A DNA stretch of 64,000 nucleotides from positions 25,618,597 to 25,682,596 of the forward strand of contig CM046347.1 of assembly GCA_025403435.1 (NCBI GenBank). The letters are read 5' to 3'. The translations under genes were made by a program, and so were the position numbers. The notes under the pieces were generated by a model, which saw nothing but the letters and a program-made list of their open reading frames with translations, did not search any database and had not been told where the DNA came from. Each line of letters starts with the position of its first letter. Position 1 is the stretch's first letter. Shown here piece after piece: positions 47,334 through 59,741 of this stretch. The DNA comes from Artocarpus heterophyllus (lineage: Eukaryota > Streptophyta > Magnoliopsida > Rosales > Moraceae).

Positions 47334-50300
47334 TTAAGCATGAAGTTGGATTATTAGTTGTTTTGATGCTCTCTTGTGATCATCATCAGTCTCAGGATGA
47401 TCAACTTTTGGTCCCACATTCAAGCTCTGAGAAAATGAAGAGGATTTGATTATTTTTGGGTGTTCAATCTTCACTTGATAATCTCCATGGAAAAGGGTGG
47501 TGTCGTAAAAGCCGAAAGCATCAGAAGTACCAGTAGTCACGACGCCGTTTCGGAAGCCCCACTCGTGCAGTAGCTTGTCAACGACATCACCGGTGGGCAA
47601 GTTTTTGAAGTTGTTGTCCGTCAAGCACATTGCCCAACATCCTTGTGGTCTCCACGCTGACCAGATCACTATTCCTTTCACCCCAGGGTGTGAGTGTACT
47701 TCCCTCAGAATACGCTCCAGGTAAATCGCCTGCCCAACATAAACAATTAAATATTAGAGCTTGTAAGCTACTTATATGAAAATGATATATATATATATAT
47801 ATATGTATATGTATATATGAGAAAAAATATATAGACTTAGCACATCTTAGTTAAATTAAAATAATGATATCATAAATTGTGCGTACAAACAATTTGGTTT
47901 ATATAGCACGATCAATTCAAACATGTTACATAAACATATCATTAAGAAAAAAAAAGAAGAAAGAAATGTTTACCTGGTTGGGAGATTTTAGAACGTCCAA
48001 TTCGGTAATCCAAATAGGCAAACCCGTAGCAGCAAGAACATCAATGGTGGATCTGACGTAAGCAAGATTCGGAACACTAAAATGGGCCTCTAGCCCAATC
48101 CCCAATTTCCCTCTATTATTCCCGGGAAAGCCCAGAATCTCCCTCACCTTCTGAAGGTACTGTCGCGGCTTGGCCGACTCATCTGTCGGATTCTCAATTG
48201 TGTTGTACTCATTCAAGAACATCGTCGTGGTCGAATCTGCCCTAAAGGCCCAACTGTAAAACAGAGCCGACGCATTATTTCCCATTTTACCCTCGAAGAA
48301 ACCATTGTGCAAATTCTCGTTGACCACGTCCCAGGCAACGAGCTGGCCCCTGTACCGGGAAACGACAGAGTTGAGCCGCCTGTAAACGGCGTAATAGAGT
48401 TGTCGTTCGGAGAGGGAGTTGACCCAACTGGGCTGGTACTTGGGATCGTCCCAGAAGACGTTGTGGCCGCGGACGGAGACGTTGTGTCGTTTGGCGAACT
48501 GGAGCATGGCGTCGGCCTTGGAGTAGTCCTCCTTGCCCTGTGTCGCTTCGGTGGCGTACCACTTCATCTCGTTCTCGAAGGTGGTGACGGTGAACGACCT
48601 CGAAGTGAACCAGTTTTGGTAGGCTTGGTTGGTGAGGATGTTGTCGTTTATGGCGCAGCCAAAAGGGAAGCTGGGTTTGTTCTGTTGGATGAAGAGCGTT
48701 GCGTTTGGTAAAGGATTGCCTTGTGCGTCCACTACTCTGATTCTCACGTTGCTCTTTCGCACCTGAGAAAATTAACATAAAATTTTATTATTTCAGTCAT
48801 TTAAATGCTTGCCATGTATATATTTGGCTTCTGCTTTGGGAATACTTTCATAAATTCTCATTACAATATGATTTTTTAAAATCGACCAAAACGCACCCCA
48901 AACCAATAAAAAATAAAAAATATGAAAATTCAAATAAAATATAAAAACAATTAAATATTAAAAATAATAATATTTTATTTTATTTTTTCTCTCCCTTCCT
49001 CAGCTGTCTCTCTCCTCTCTCTCTCTCTATGCAGTAAACCAAAATCGCAAATAGGCTGAAACTAATCTCGTAAATCGAAGCAAAGCAGCAAAAATGTTTT
49101 TTAAAAAAACAAAAGTTCTGGGCGATCTCCATGGACCAGAAAATGCAGTTTAGGTCACAAATGGCATATATAGCCAGTCCCGCAAGTGGCTGATGGTGGA
49201 GCTTCAAGCCAAGCCAACTGATTCCTGAGCTCCCAAAGAAATTTTTGGAAATAAATCCTCAGATGGCGTTCAAAATCAAATTTCCCACAAACAACTTCGT
49301 TGATTAATGGGTTATTACTCTCTCGTTTTCTTTTGTTATTGCCGGAGAAGGAACTTGGTTTTCGAAAATAGAAATAGTAATTAACTTTGAATTTCTCTAC
49401 GAAATCCAACCATCTCTATTACTCGGGAAATTTACAAATCCTTTGTTTTATTAAAGAGTTTTTTTTTTTTTATATCAAAGGCATGCCTTTCTTGAAAATA
49501 TGTACAAATTTACAAAGTGTTCGAGATCAGCTGGAACTATACAGGCAGAACCAAATTATTACAGAACTTAAGAGTTTACACTAGAAAACTTGAAATTATA
49601 TAATTTAAACGACATTGTCAAACGACACGGAAAAGTTTATATTCACCCAGCAGTACAAGCAAGTTTTCATTAACGAAAAAAAAGGTCCTTTTTTAAAGCC
49701 AAAAAAAAAATGCAAATGGCCCAATTTTTCATAAGTTTGTATGTTGGATTTTTTTAGCAGGGAACTCTAAATAAGTTTTTGTATACAGATGTATGCATAT
49801 GAATATGACTTGTGTGTAAAATGTATGTGTGTATGTGTAAAGAAATAAATAAAACGAGATGCAAGTTTACCTTGTGAATGCTTTGGTCTTGATGAGATTT
49901 CCACTCGTTTTGAGTAAATGGTTGGAGAGAGATGCTATCGACCCAAATCTCAACTGATGTGTTCTTGCTCTGAAGAAACCATTAATTAATAAAGGAATGT
50001 TAAAAATTTGTGAAGACCAGTTACTTGTTTAAACTTTCTTTTTTTTTTTAACAATTATGATCATGTTATAAAGTAGAGCAACTGCTATTAAAAAAACGGT
50101 AAGATTCAGTTAAAAAAATATACCGTATATTTAACTAAAAGTTATAATTTTTTAAATAACGGGTTATATGAAAAGGATGCTTCTACAACGTACAACCTCA
50201 AAATAGAGCTCTGCAGGGCCTGATTCATCCACAGTGAGACCACCTTTGAGAAAAGACCAACAATGGGATTCAGCAACTGCAGAACCAGCATGTTTGAACC

Positions 50301-52403
50301 CACTTGTTGTCTTGAAAGTAGCTGTTATAGGGACATGATTTCCCCTATTTACCTTTATCCAAGCTACGTGTAAAAATCAGTATAAATAAGAAGAATCAGT
50401 CAGTCTACGCCGAATTTGTTAGATAAAATTATTATCAAATAATTTAAGTATGTATAGAATATTAGTTAGAACTAATTGAATCTGACTAGTTACACTGTAA
50501 AGTTTTTTGTAAAATTAGCAAAGAAACAAAAAGTTTCTACAATATAAAGCCTCATATATTATAGTTCTTGACTTAAAATTTTAATTCTAACTAACTTGTG
50601 AAATACTCACCAGAAAATGTGTATATATTGTCCTTTTGAAGATAAAGTTTCTGAGACACACTATCATGCGGTTTGTTTCTGCTATGAGCCACAATGAATT
50701 TGTTATTGCCTTGTGATCCTCTATGTTGTATTTTGGCATCACCAAAAGTGGACCACCCTTTCAAGCCCTCATCCAGTTCTGGGTTAATGAGTATTCCTCC
50801 TCCATATTGAGGTTTCTGGGGGTTTTCAAGACACTGAAATAGAGAAGATTGGAGAAGGGAAATTATAATGTAATTAATAAAATGCTCGGGGAAAAAGCAT
50901 TTTAGAGTGCTAAAATAGATAGTTTCATAACCACAAGTATAAATGTTTATAACATGGATGGCTTGCCTCAATGCTGGCTGTGTAATCATAGGATAAAGCA
51001 TTTACTCCAAAACCTGCAGAATGTGTATAATTTTGTGTTAATATTTGGTTTGATTGATCACTAGTTGAAGTCATAATCAATTAACAGTTTTGTCACTTCA
51101 AATTTTGACTGCATAAAATAACAAGTCACTATAACAATTTTTAAATTAAGTGGAATTATAATTTGGTACGGATAGAGCGAAATATAGGACTAGTCTAGCA
51201 AGATGTCTCTCTGGGAGGGAGAGAATCTAATTTCTTGGTGAATATTTAAATTATGGCTTTTTTTAAAATTCAATTGTTGTAATTTTGCGGAATAATTAAA
51301 AAAATTCCTTCTTAACAACTTATTATTTTTATTGCAGGCCATCAGGTGAATCTTCATAATATTCTAATTATCAAATTTAGCTTGGTTTAAAAGTATATAT
51401 AATAACCAAACATAATATATTAGTAGATACGTCAGACATAAGATGTTAGTAAAACAAAGCAAGAAAATGTTTATCTCCAGAGTCTAGATTCTTCTTTTTT
51501 TCTCCTTCTCTCTTATTGAAGCCCTCTTATCCGAAACCTTAGTTCATGTACCTCAAGACTAGCTAACATATATCATACATTTGTGTGTGGAAATCTTATT
51601 TACAACATATTGTAGGCAATATAGTTGACAATGTGTACGTTATAGTAAACAATCCTATATATCTGTGTGCGTGTGTGTGAACCATATACAAACACAAGCA
51701 CATATATATATATGTGTTTAATGTATAATATAGTTGACAATGTCTACGTTATATATATATATATGTATATATATGTTGGAGCTATATACAAACACGAGCA
51801 CATATATATATGTGTGTAATGTATAATATATGCACATATTTGTGTGTATATATACACACACATAATTCAGACACACATTCAAGACACATGCAGGCAATAA
51901 TATTGTTCATTATGCCCACACATTCAAGATAGATGTAGCTTTTATTTTATTCCAGCTAGATAAGTAGATAACTTTAATTTGCTAAGCAATCCAAGAAGGA
52001 TGATCAGCCAAGTACTGTAAACTACATTTTTTGGCTTCTGAATATCCCCCAATTTATCATGAATAACTTTTTTTTTTCTTACCGGGCTGTGGCCCGGTCC
52101 TCTCAGTAGGGTGGGCCCCACCCGGTGGGTTCCAATAGCCCAGTCAAGATGTATAGCAGTGCCCATTTATCATGCCCACCATGGATCAAATAATCATGAA
52201 TAAAAATATTAATTAAATATTCTCTCTGTGTTGCGTACATTTTTCAGAGTCTTGGTGTACTAACTAACTTTGATTTACAAAAATGTTTGAAGATGTTTAA
52301 AGTTCAAAATAAACTTGTCAAATCAGAGAGAGAGAGAAGAGACCTTCTATAAGAATAGAGAAAGATCACAGAAATTAAAGGCGTCAAAATTAATGCTTGC
52401 TTG

Positions 52404-52443
<40 letters not shown>

Positions 52444-53013
52444 CCATAGAGAATAATTAAAATGGCATTGATATTGTTTTTTTTTTTATTTTGTAGATAA
52501 ATTAATGGTGGTATGGTTGTGTGTTGTGCAGGATGGCGTTTGGGGTCTCAATATTATCCTTGACCAAAACGAGTTTAATTTCTGGCTTTGTCCAAGGAAA
52601 TATTGCACAAATAATCACATGAACACGTAAAACTTAACCTAATCGTTGTCATTAATCCATTTAGATAAACAATCAAGATGAAAATGAGGACAAACGATTA
52701 AGAAGAAAAAGAGAAGATGCAACAAAAAAGGAACTTTAGCTGGTAAAAACATAACATTTCAGTACCATTATTTTTCCCCGTCGTATACTACAGTAATCAG
52801 CATATAATAACATACCCAAGAATAACACCGAAATTAGAATATGCATAAAGGATTTTTTTTATCACATATTTACACTTTTAACCAGACTTTTAATCATGAA
52901 AGCAAACCTGTGTGGAGAAGAGTAACAGAGAGCATTAACAGAAGCAGATTTTTTTGGGCTCCAACCTTGGTGATGTTATGCTGAAAGTACCATATGCATG
53001 TAGAAATAGCCAT
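47334..53013 (-). CDS. GH10 endo-1,4-beta-xylanase C, seven exons, 608 aa
   Basis: Exons 53013-52908, 51013-50967, 50833-50611, 50363-50197, 49969-49871, 48762-47974 and 47729-47334 total 1827 nt and join in phase; intron 2 uses a GC donor. Exon 1 gives an unusually long N-terminus: about 22 polar residues (MAISTCIWYFQ...) before the hydrophobic core NLLLLMLSVTLL, so it could act as a signal peptide or a signal anchor. A CBM22-like region begins at QYGGGI. Catalytic Glu363 lies in WDVVNEN and Glu468 in WITELDV. A glycine usual before the conserved His is Ala here (GLEAHF against GLQGHF in B). The C-terminus is three residues longer than in B. A second in-frame ATG occurs late in exon 1 (Met27), and a start there would remove most of the leader. 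Confidence 0.9.
52052..52174 (-). mobile_element. Short SINE-like retroposon in intron 1 of xylanase C
   Basis: A 103-bp insert (52062-52164) is flanked by a 10-bp direct repeat atttatcatg (52052-52061 and 52165-52174). Gene B has only one copy of that 10-mer and no insert, so the empty site is known. Read on the minus strand the insert ends in an A-rich tail, as retroposons do. It contains a perfect hairpin ACCGGGC/GCCCGGT and a second GC-rich dyad. I do not recognise the family. Confidence 0.78.
52407..52442. repeat. (AT)n microsatellite in xylanase C intron 1
   Basis: AT dinucleotide tract near the 5' end of intron 1, matched by a shorter tract in gene B around 38120-38140. It is not the tract used in the A/C junction. 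Confidence 0.7.
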
Positions 53014-53123
53014 GATAGAGAGAGAGGAAAATAAACAAAAAAAGATGAAACAAAGGAGATATAGTTATAAAGATTCAGAAGCAATGCAAATCAACAAGTT
53101 GAATATGAGAAGAGAATATTCCA

Positions 53124-53131
53124 TATTTATA
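53124..53131 (-). promoter_or_regulatory. TATA box of xylanase C
   Basis: The minus strand reads TTTATAAATA about 115 bp upstream of the ATG at 53013. The surrounding sequence is unrelated to the A/B promoter; a TG/CA microsatellite lies just upstream at about 53148-53180. Confidence 0.7.
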
Positions 53132-53931
53132 AAGACACCATCTTGCATGGTGTGTGTGTATATATGTACACACACACAAACAGAGATATGAGAACGGTGT
53201 ATCTGCAATTAATTAGGTATTAAATTAACCTTTATTTGCATAGATAATACTCAAAGTCAGAATTTTAAGGGGGAAAAAGAATCAAGAAAGGAAGTCTAAT
53301 GATCTCACCGGATTTTTGTTATCTTTTTTCTTCTTTTTTTTTTTTCTTTCTTCTTTTGTTTTTTCTTTTGCACTTTTTCATTATTTTGAGGGGAAAAAAT
53401 ATCGGAAAGATTATTAAGCCAAATTAATGCTTTGTCATAGATTGCGCTGAAGCAAATTTCAACTTATATTTTAGAGGTAACTGGGCTGTCCATAACACTT
53501 GAGTCCCAAAATCGTCCTTCCACTTTCTATGATTCTTTGAAACTTACCACTTCTCAGCAGTAAATAGTCAATTTTACCTTTCTTATTAGTTGTGTTTCAA
53601 TCTTTTCTTTTTAAAAAATTTTTGGAAGTAGAGAGATTTTAATTAATTTTTTATTTGCATAAAAAATTCATCAAAAACTCATTAAAAAACCAAAACAGAA
53701 ATTAAAACTTTATTAAAAAAAAGGGCAACTATGTCTCTCACTCTCTTGAAGTGGTAAGTTTCAAAACATAGACGGAAGCTGTTAAAAAAATTCTTTCCGT
53801 TACATTAATCAAATTGATCTTCTATTTTAACAACTTGGCTTTTTACATTTTTTTTTTATAGAAAAGTTTACTTCACCTTATGTATTGCATTAGTTTTCAA
53901 TCTTCTAAATTAACGACGACCATTGAATTAT
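53132..53931. other. Upstream region of xylanase C
   Basis: AT-rich non-coding DNA with a TG/CA microsatellite (about 53148-53180) and a T/C-rich run (about 53325-53370). No gene. Confidence 0.5.
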
Positions 53932-56417
53932 TTGTAGTGACCGAGGAAATGTCATCAATAAAACCTAATATTTAATTACGTTTAATTAATGAATTTATTC
54001 TTAAAAAATATGTAATTTTGTAAAAAAGGTAATTTTTGTGAAAATTACAATAAAATATAAATGAGCGGCATTGATTGCAAATTTTATGGCATATGTAATG
54101 CAATGATGGATATTGCAAAATATAAATTTTATGAGTTTGATGACTTAGAGATTTGTGCATAATATCCATAAAATGAATTTTATATCACAATTAGTTGTGA
54201 AATTGTGATATAAACGAATGGATGATTAGAATGTAAATAGGACATAGAGGTCGTCCTAACCCTAACCGGGGGTAGAAAGGAGGCCAGAGCAGTATAAGAA
54301 TACTGCTAAATAAAAATGCAAATACGAAAAATGTCACGATTAGCCTCCAAAAGTGAACGAAAAGTAAGTTAAATATTTTTATACAGTCTAAGGATAGAAA
54401 GTACACTGAATTGACCACGACAATATAGAAAAAATACTGTGTGATGAAAAATTACACAATATAAATTTTTAATTCCTATAAAGTGGACACTCCTTGGTTT
54501 TCTATTTGGCCACATGTCAAGAAAAGTGGCCCAATTACCTTGTGACACCTAATGGTATACTCATGGGTTACCATGAGTCACCAAATGTGATAAGAATGCA
54601 TTTATGGCAAGTTTATCACAATTTTTCTTCTCTTTCCTTTCCTTCCAAGCTCCGGCAGCCATAACCAAGAGTTCTAAAAAAATTTCTCAGCCCCCAAACT
54701 TTGCAAAAATATCCCCAAACAAGTTTTACAAGCAAGTACAAGGATTTCCCACAAGTTTTAAGGTAAAATCCTAAACTTTTTCATGAGTTTTCAAGGGATT
54801 TTTCATGGGTAAAGGGCAAAAATTAATCCATGGTATTTTTGCATGAAAAGGAAGTCCAAGAAGAAGTTCAAGAAGCCTTTGAAGGTTAGAAATAAAAAAA
54901 AGAGATATTTGGGTAAGTTTTAAAGTTCAAAGTTTTGAATTTTGTTTTGATTTTTATTCTTTCAAACCCATGAGGGGTTTTGAGCATGTATTTGATGGAA
55001 TTTCATGTATATGTGATGAATAGTAAGTTTAAGTTGTGAAACTTTGGTTTTTAGTGCAAATCGGTAATTTTTGAAAAAATCATATTTTGTAATTTTGATG
55101 TTTGACTTTGCAAAAGTGATGTTTGAGCATGAGAATGTGTTGATTAAGGCATGGAATGGTTTCTTATGGGGTAGAATTGCAAGTTTGAAATGGATTTTTG
55201 TAAAAATGCCATAGGGACTAAATTGAAAGAAAAAGTTCCTTCTCAACAGATTTGAAAAATAGTCAAAAAGGCCCCTGTACAGTGAGATTTTGGGAAAAGT
55301 TAAAACATGAAAGTTGTAGATCTCGATGAAACTGTTAGGCCTCACGTACGGTGTGTCTAAAAACTCAATATTTTGTGAGCTTTTGATTTTTCAAGAATAT
55401 GTTAAAAGTGAAAAAAGTGTTAAATGACAAAAATGTTATTTTTCAAAATGATTTAAGGTATGGTACCTTAAATAAAAATGATCCTTGAGAAAAATAGGAA
55501 ATTTTGATGCAAAGAAGTAAATTTTAGTCTCAGGGGTAAAATCGTCAAAATTTTCAGTTCAGGGACTAAACCGCAAAGTTTTATGAAAATATGGCATAAT
55601 TGAGAAATAAAGAGATTTGAGCCACTAGGGTGTTATTTTAAAATTAGTATGTGATTATTTTCAGAAGAATAACGAAATCGAGCTCGGGTAGGTTAGTGGA
55701 CCCACGAAGGGCAAAATCGTAATTTTTGTCTAAATAACCCGAACCGCTTTGAAATGTTTCCAATGGGATAAGAAAATGACTAGAAAGGTTCCCGTCCTTC
55801 GTTAGAAACAATAGGGTAAAGTTAGAAATAAAAAAAAAAGTGGTTTTTAGAGTTGTACATAGTAATGCAACTAATTTATTAACTAACGGATGTTTCGTAT
55901 CGAAACATAGTGGAATTTGGCTTATGGCTTTGTAATTGGCCAATAGGATCCTAGGAGCCTAGGAGAAGGAAAATCGAGGTTAAGTTGCCCGACATTCGTA
56001 TCAAGTAAGTACCCTTCCCACCTACAGTATGAAATGTAGGTTTAGAAAGAAATTTATGTATATGTATACCTGTGCGTATAATTAAGTGTAAACTTTTATG
56101 TTTGCCATGATATGAATACCTAGGGGTGTAGTCATGTATGAATAATTGTGAACATATTAATGTGTACCAGTGTGTACAAGATGTTATGTACCTGTGTGTA
56201 TAATATGTTATGTACCTGTGTGTACAATAATGAAAATGAGTATGTGTATCATGATTTCGTACCTGTGTGTACAATGATAAATACTTAAGTATGTACAAAG
56301 TAGGTATCTGTGTGTACATTTTATGTTAAGTACCTGTGAGTACATTATTGTATATACCTGTGCGTATATTAATGAGTACTAGTGTGTATAAAAAGTAAGT
56401 ATCTGTGTGTACTATAC
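53932..56417 (+). mobile_element. Degraded LTR-like sequence
   Basis: No coding domain is present. The style is that of long LTRs of plant Gypsy elements in plus orientation: a possible start TGTAGTGACCG at 53937, recurring phrases such as agggactaaa, and a leader-like segment near 56000 followed by a minisatellite. No partner LTR, target duplication or second border is visible, so the limits are approximate. Confidence 0.4.
56064..56413. repeat. Minisatellite of GTACCTGTGTGTAC-type units
   Basis: About ten variants of GTACCTGTGTGTAC, spaced roughly 30-40 bp apart. Each begins and ends with GTAC or GTAT, so each is a short imperfect palindrome. The array ends where the next LTR begins. Confidence 0.75.
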
Positions 56418-58589
56418 TATAACGACCCGCCCTTACGTGGCCGTCACTTAACTTAAACATGTTCATAAACTTAAAACTTACTTACAAATAAGGTAGAGAA
56501 ATTCGTGATAATTTTTTTTAATACAATAAAATGGATTCTTACTGAGGAATCCTTAACATAGAACCTTAAAGGAAGTAATAACTATTTTTCAAATCTTAAT
56601 AACAAACGAATTCTTATTGATAAAGAATTCTTAACATATAACCTTAAAAGATATAATAATCATTTCTCAAAACTACATTATGTAAACCTAACATAATACA
56701 TAAAATTCTCAAACGTGATAATAACGTAATAATAAGCATTATGTCTTAACATAGTTATAATTTCTAAAAGCATGATCCGTTACATAATTCATAACATTAA
56801 TTTCTTAAAACATAACCACAGTACATTTCTTGAACTTTTCCTTTTAAAACATAAAAGTAATTATTTAGCAAGTATTACTTTAAAGACATTTCTCAATTTA
56901 GATAAAACTATTTTCAAGACAATTTTAAATTAAATATTATAATAAAATCTCATTTAAATGCTTTCTAAAACTTTCTTAGCAATTATTTATATATTGTTGC
57001 TTATAATTTTAACATCTTAGAAATCTCATATTATTTTCTTAAAGGTAAACCTTCTTAAACTAAACAAAACATGATTTCTTATAACTTAACCTTTAAGTTT
57101 AAGATACTAATTTCTTAAAGCTTTTCTTTAAAACTTTCATAATAATTTCATAGAAACATATTATAAAATTCATTTCTTAACTTAATGTAAAACTCCAATA
57201 ATCCTTTGTAATTCCAGATAAACTTATAATTTTCTTTCCTATAAATTTCGTGCATTTGTTGCATCGTTATTGCAACATCTTTAAACTTTGAAATCATCTG
57301 GACCAAAATTGTGTAATCACAAGCTCCGTTTTTAAAACATAATTACGTAAATTATTTACTTATTCAGATGCACATAATTTTTGTAAAGTGTAAGCATACG
57401 AAATTTTGTAAAATAACACATGCATAAATTCGTAAAATAGTAATGCGAAAATATTACATTGCGTGAGCGGTATCCATTCTCATCTTCACCATTCGTTCGC
57501 CGCTCACCATTGCCCATCAAGTGTCGCTAATAGGTTTTTCTTACCTACAGCATGAACATACTTAAATGAGCTTTCGCTCAGCAAGTAGGAAATTAACCTC
57601 GCAAACCATAATTAAAAATCACTTTAATAAAAATACTGCATGAGCATTTTATGCTTGCTTATCAACTTGATTTATGCTTAATTATTTAAGCTGTACCTTA
57701 TCTTCTTACTTTGGGCCCGAGTGATCGTACCGGTTGCGCGTGAGTCTTGGGAAGTTAGGGTTTGCGAGATCCCAATGACACCAAGATCATTCATTTCTTT
57801 AACATGGAGCCTCCCGTGGGTCGGGAGGTTGGTACGACACCCTTAACTTGTCTCATAAGTTTCACTTGTCTTATTGTGTGTATGCAGCATGACTTAATAC
57901 TACATGACATCACAATTTCGTAATTCATGAATCGTAATATACATGAATCATAATCATAATCATACTTGACTTGAAGGTGATTAAACAATATAATTTATAT
58001 ATTGCATACATCACACATTAATCATATCATCATCATCATAGCATTTCACATCATGTCATAACCTAACATAAGACATCATAACATAACATATCACATCATA
58101 ACATATAACAGTGTAATAAATCACTGATCATGCATTTTCATAAATTTTATGAAAATATTTAAAATTCATTTATTTTTAAAACTATTCATACCGTAGGCGA
58201 GATTCCTACTTACCTGGACTCCAAGCTGTGCGGGTCCAGTTGCATCTCGTTGTATCCACAGTCTACGCTGCATTCTCAGCAATGCTCCTCAGACCACTGT
58301 GGATGGCTAGGAATGATCCATAGAGATTTATTATTGTTGAGAACATCATTCTGGACTCTGTTACTGCAGTCTAAGTTGCCTCTATCCACGTGCAGTCGGT
58401 ACTGGATGATTTTCACTAGAGTAGAATTAGCTCAAACGGAGGTCACTATCGCATTCAGAGCATCGAAACGAGTCGGGAGGCGGTCTCAGATCGTCGATCG
58501 GAGGTCCCGATCACGAAAACCCAAAGTGGTCGTTGACCGGTCATTGACCGGCGTTGACCGGCCGTTGACCGACGGCGATTGGCTCCGTT
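56418..58589 (-). repeat. Truncated Gypsy-type LTR (left part)
   Basis: Begins TATAACGACCCGCC, close to the TGTGACGACCCGCC start of the LTR at 58590. Its last 390 bp (about 58200-58589) match about 62290-62683 inside that same LTR. Homology stops at 58589, exactly where the next LTR starts. About 1.1 kb that should follow is absent, presumably lying beyond the inserted element, past the right edge of the window. Confidence 0.8.
58533..58570. promoter_or_regulatory. Four phased W-boxes in the truncated LTR
   Basis: TTGACC occurs at 58533, 58544, 58554 and 58565. The 11, 10 and 11 bp steps equal one helical turn. TTGAC[CT] is the known WRKY binding core. In the related LTR two copies remain at 62643 and 62654. 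Regulation of the element by WRKY factors is inferred from motif only. Confidence 0.6.
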
Positions 58590-59741
58590 TGTGACGACCC
58601 GCCTTTTCGGGCAGTCACTTTACTTACTTAAACATCGTTTCGTAAACAGTAATCTTACTTACTTAGTAAGAAAAATACTGAAATAATTTTTTTTTCCTTA
58701 AACGTTCCTTAAAACTGATGCGACCTCTGTCGCCAATCGAGTTGAGACATCGCTCAACACTTGTCCTTAAAATCATTTCAAATCGTTTCTTAAAACTTAA
58801 TAAGAGACCATTATTAAATCTTAGCTTAAAACTTTGAATACATTCCTTAAAACTCTGATTTTCTTTAAACTTTGAAAACACAACATTAAACAATGAAAAA
58901 CTTTTTTCTTTACATAGCGGAAGCAAACAGTGATGGTATCCATACCAAAATCTTCGCATCTGTCCTCCGCAGCACCCAGCTCTTTTAACGGGTCCTATTG
59001 ATCATCCATAAAACTACCTACAACATGAAGAAACTTTTTATGAGCTTTCGCTCAGTAAGTTCAAACAAAATCTCACAAAGCATTTAAACATGCTTTAAAA
59101 AAAAAACTTTCTAGAACGTTTCCCATAAACGTTTTCCTAAAGCAATTGCTATAACATTTCTTATAAACGTTATTCACAAAATATCTAACATAAAATAATC
59201 CTCAGATTGCTCTTCATAACGTCATTCATGTTTTCATAAACATTTAATACAAAACATTCCTCATAATGTTTTTCATAACATATAAATGTTTCACAATAAA
59301 CAAATCAAATACAATCACAATGCAAGTTTTAATTTATGCTCAATTATGAACTTTCGATTATGAGCATCTTATGACCATTCTTTCTTACTTTGACTTTCTA
59401 TCCTTGTTCCTTTTATTTTCTTATCTTACACTTTAACTTTCCACCTTTTGTTCCTTAACTTTCTTTATCTTATAACTTTTAGTGTTCGTACCAACATCTT
59501 TAATCATGAGATCATAAACGTGATGCTTCCCTTGTGGAAGACTTAAGACCATCGAACTTCGAGGTCGTATACCTCACATCTGGGAGGTCAAACTTTAACT
59601 ATACTTTTATTACCTCACAACGAGGAGGCTGGTACGACACTTTCTTTTCAACTTTACGTTACCTTCTTATTAACCTTAGTGAGCACATCAAATGCAACAA
59701 CATCATATTCAAATACACTTATAAATCATTGCTTGTACTAT

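Noticed and set aside
52981..53013. Gene C lacking a start codon, as first suggested by comparison with A
   Set aside because: The codon aligned to A's ATG reads ACC, but the frame continues upstream to an ATG at 53013, so C has a longer intact first exon. Only B lost this start.
54191..54418. 75-codon minus-strand frame
   Set aside because: Sits in degraded LTR-like DNA and shows no domain; probably a repeat fragment.
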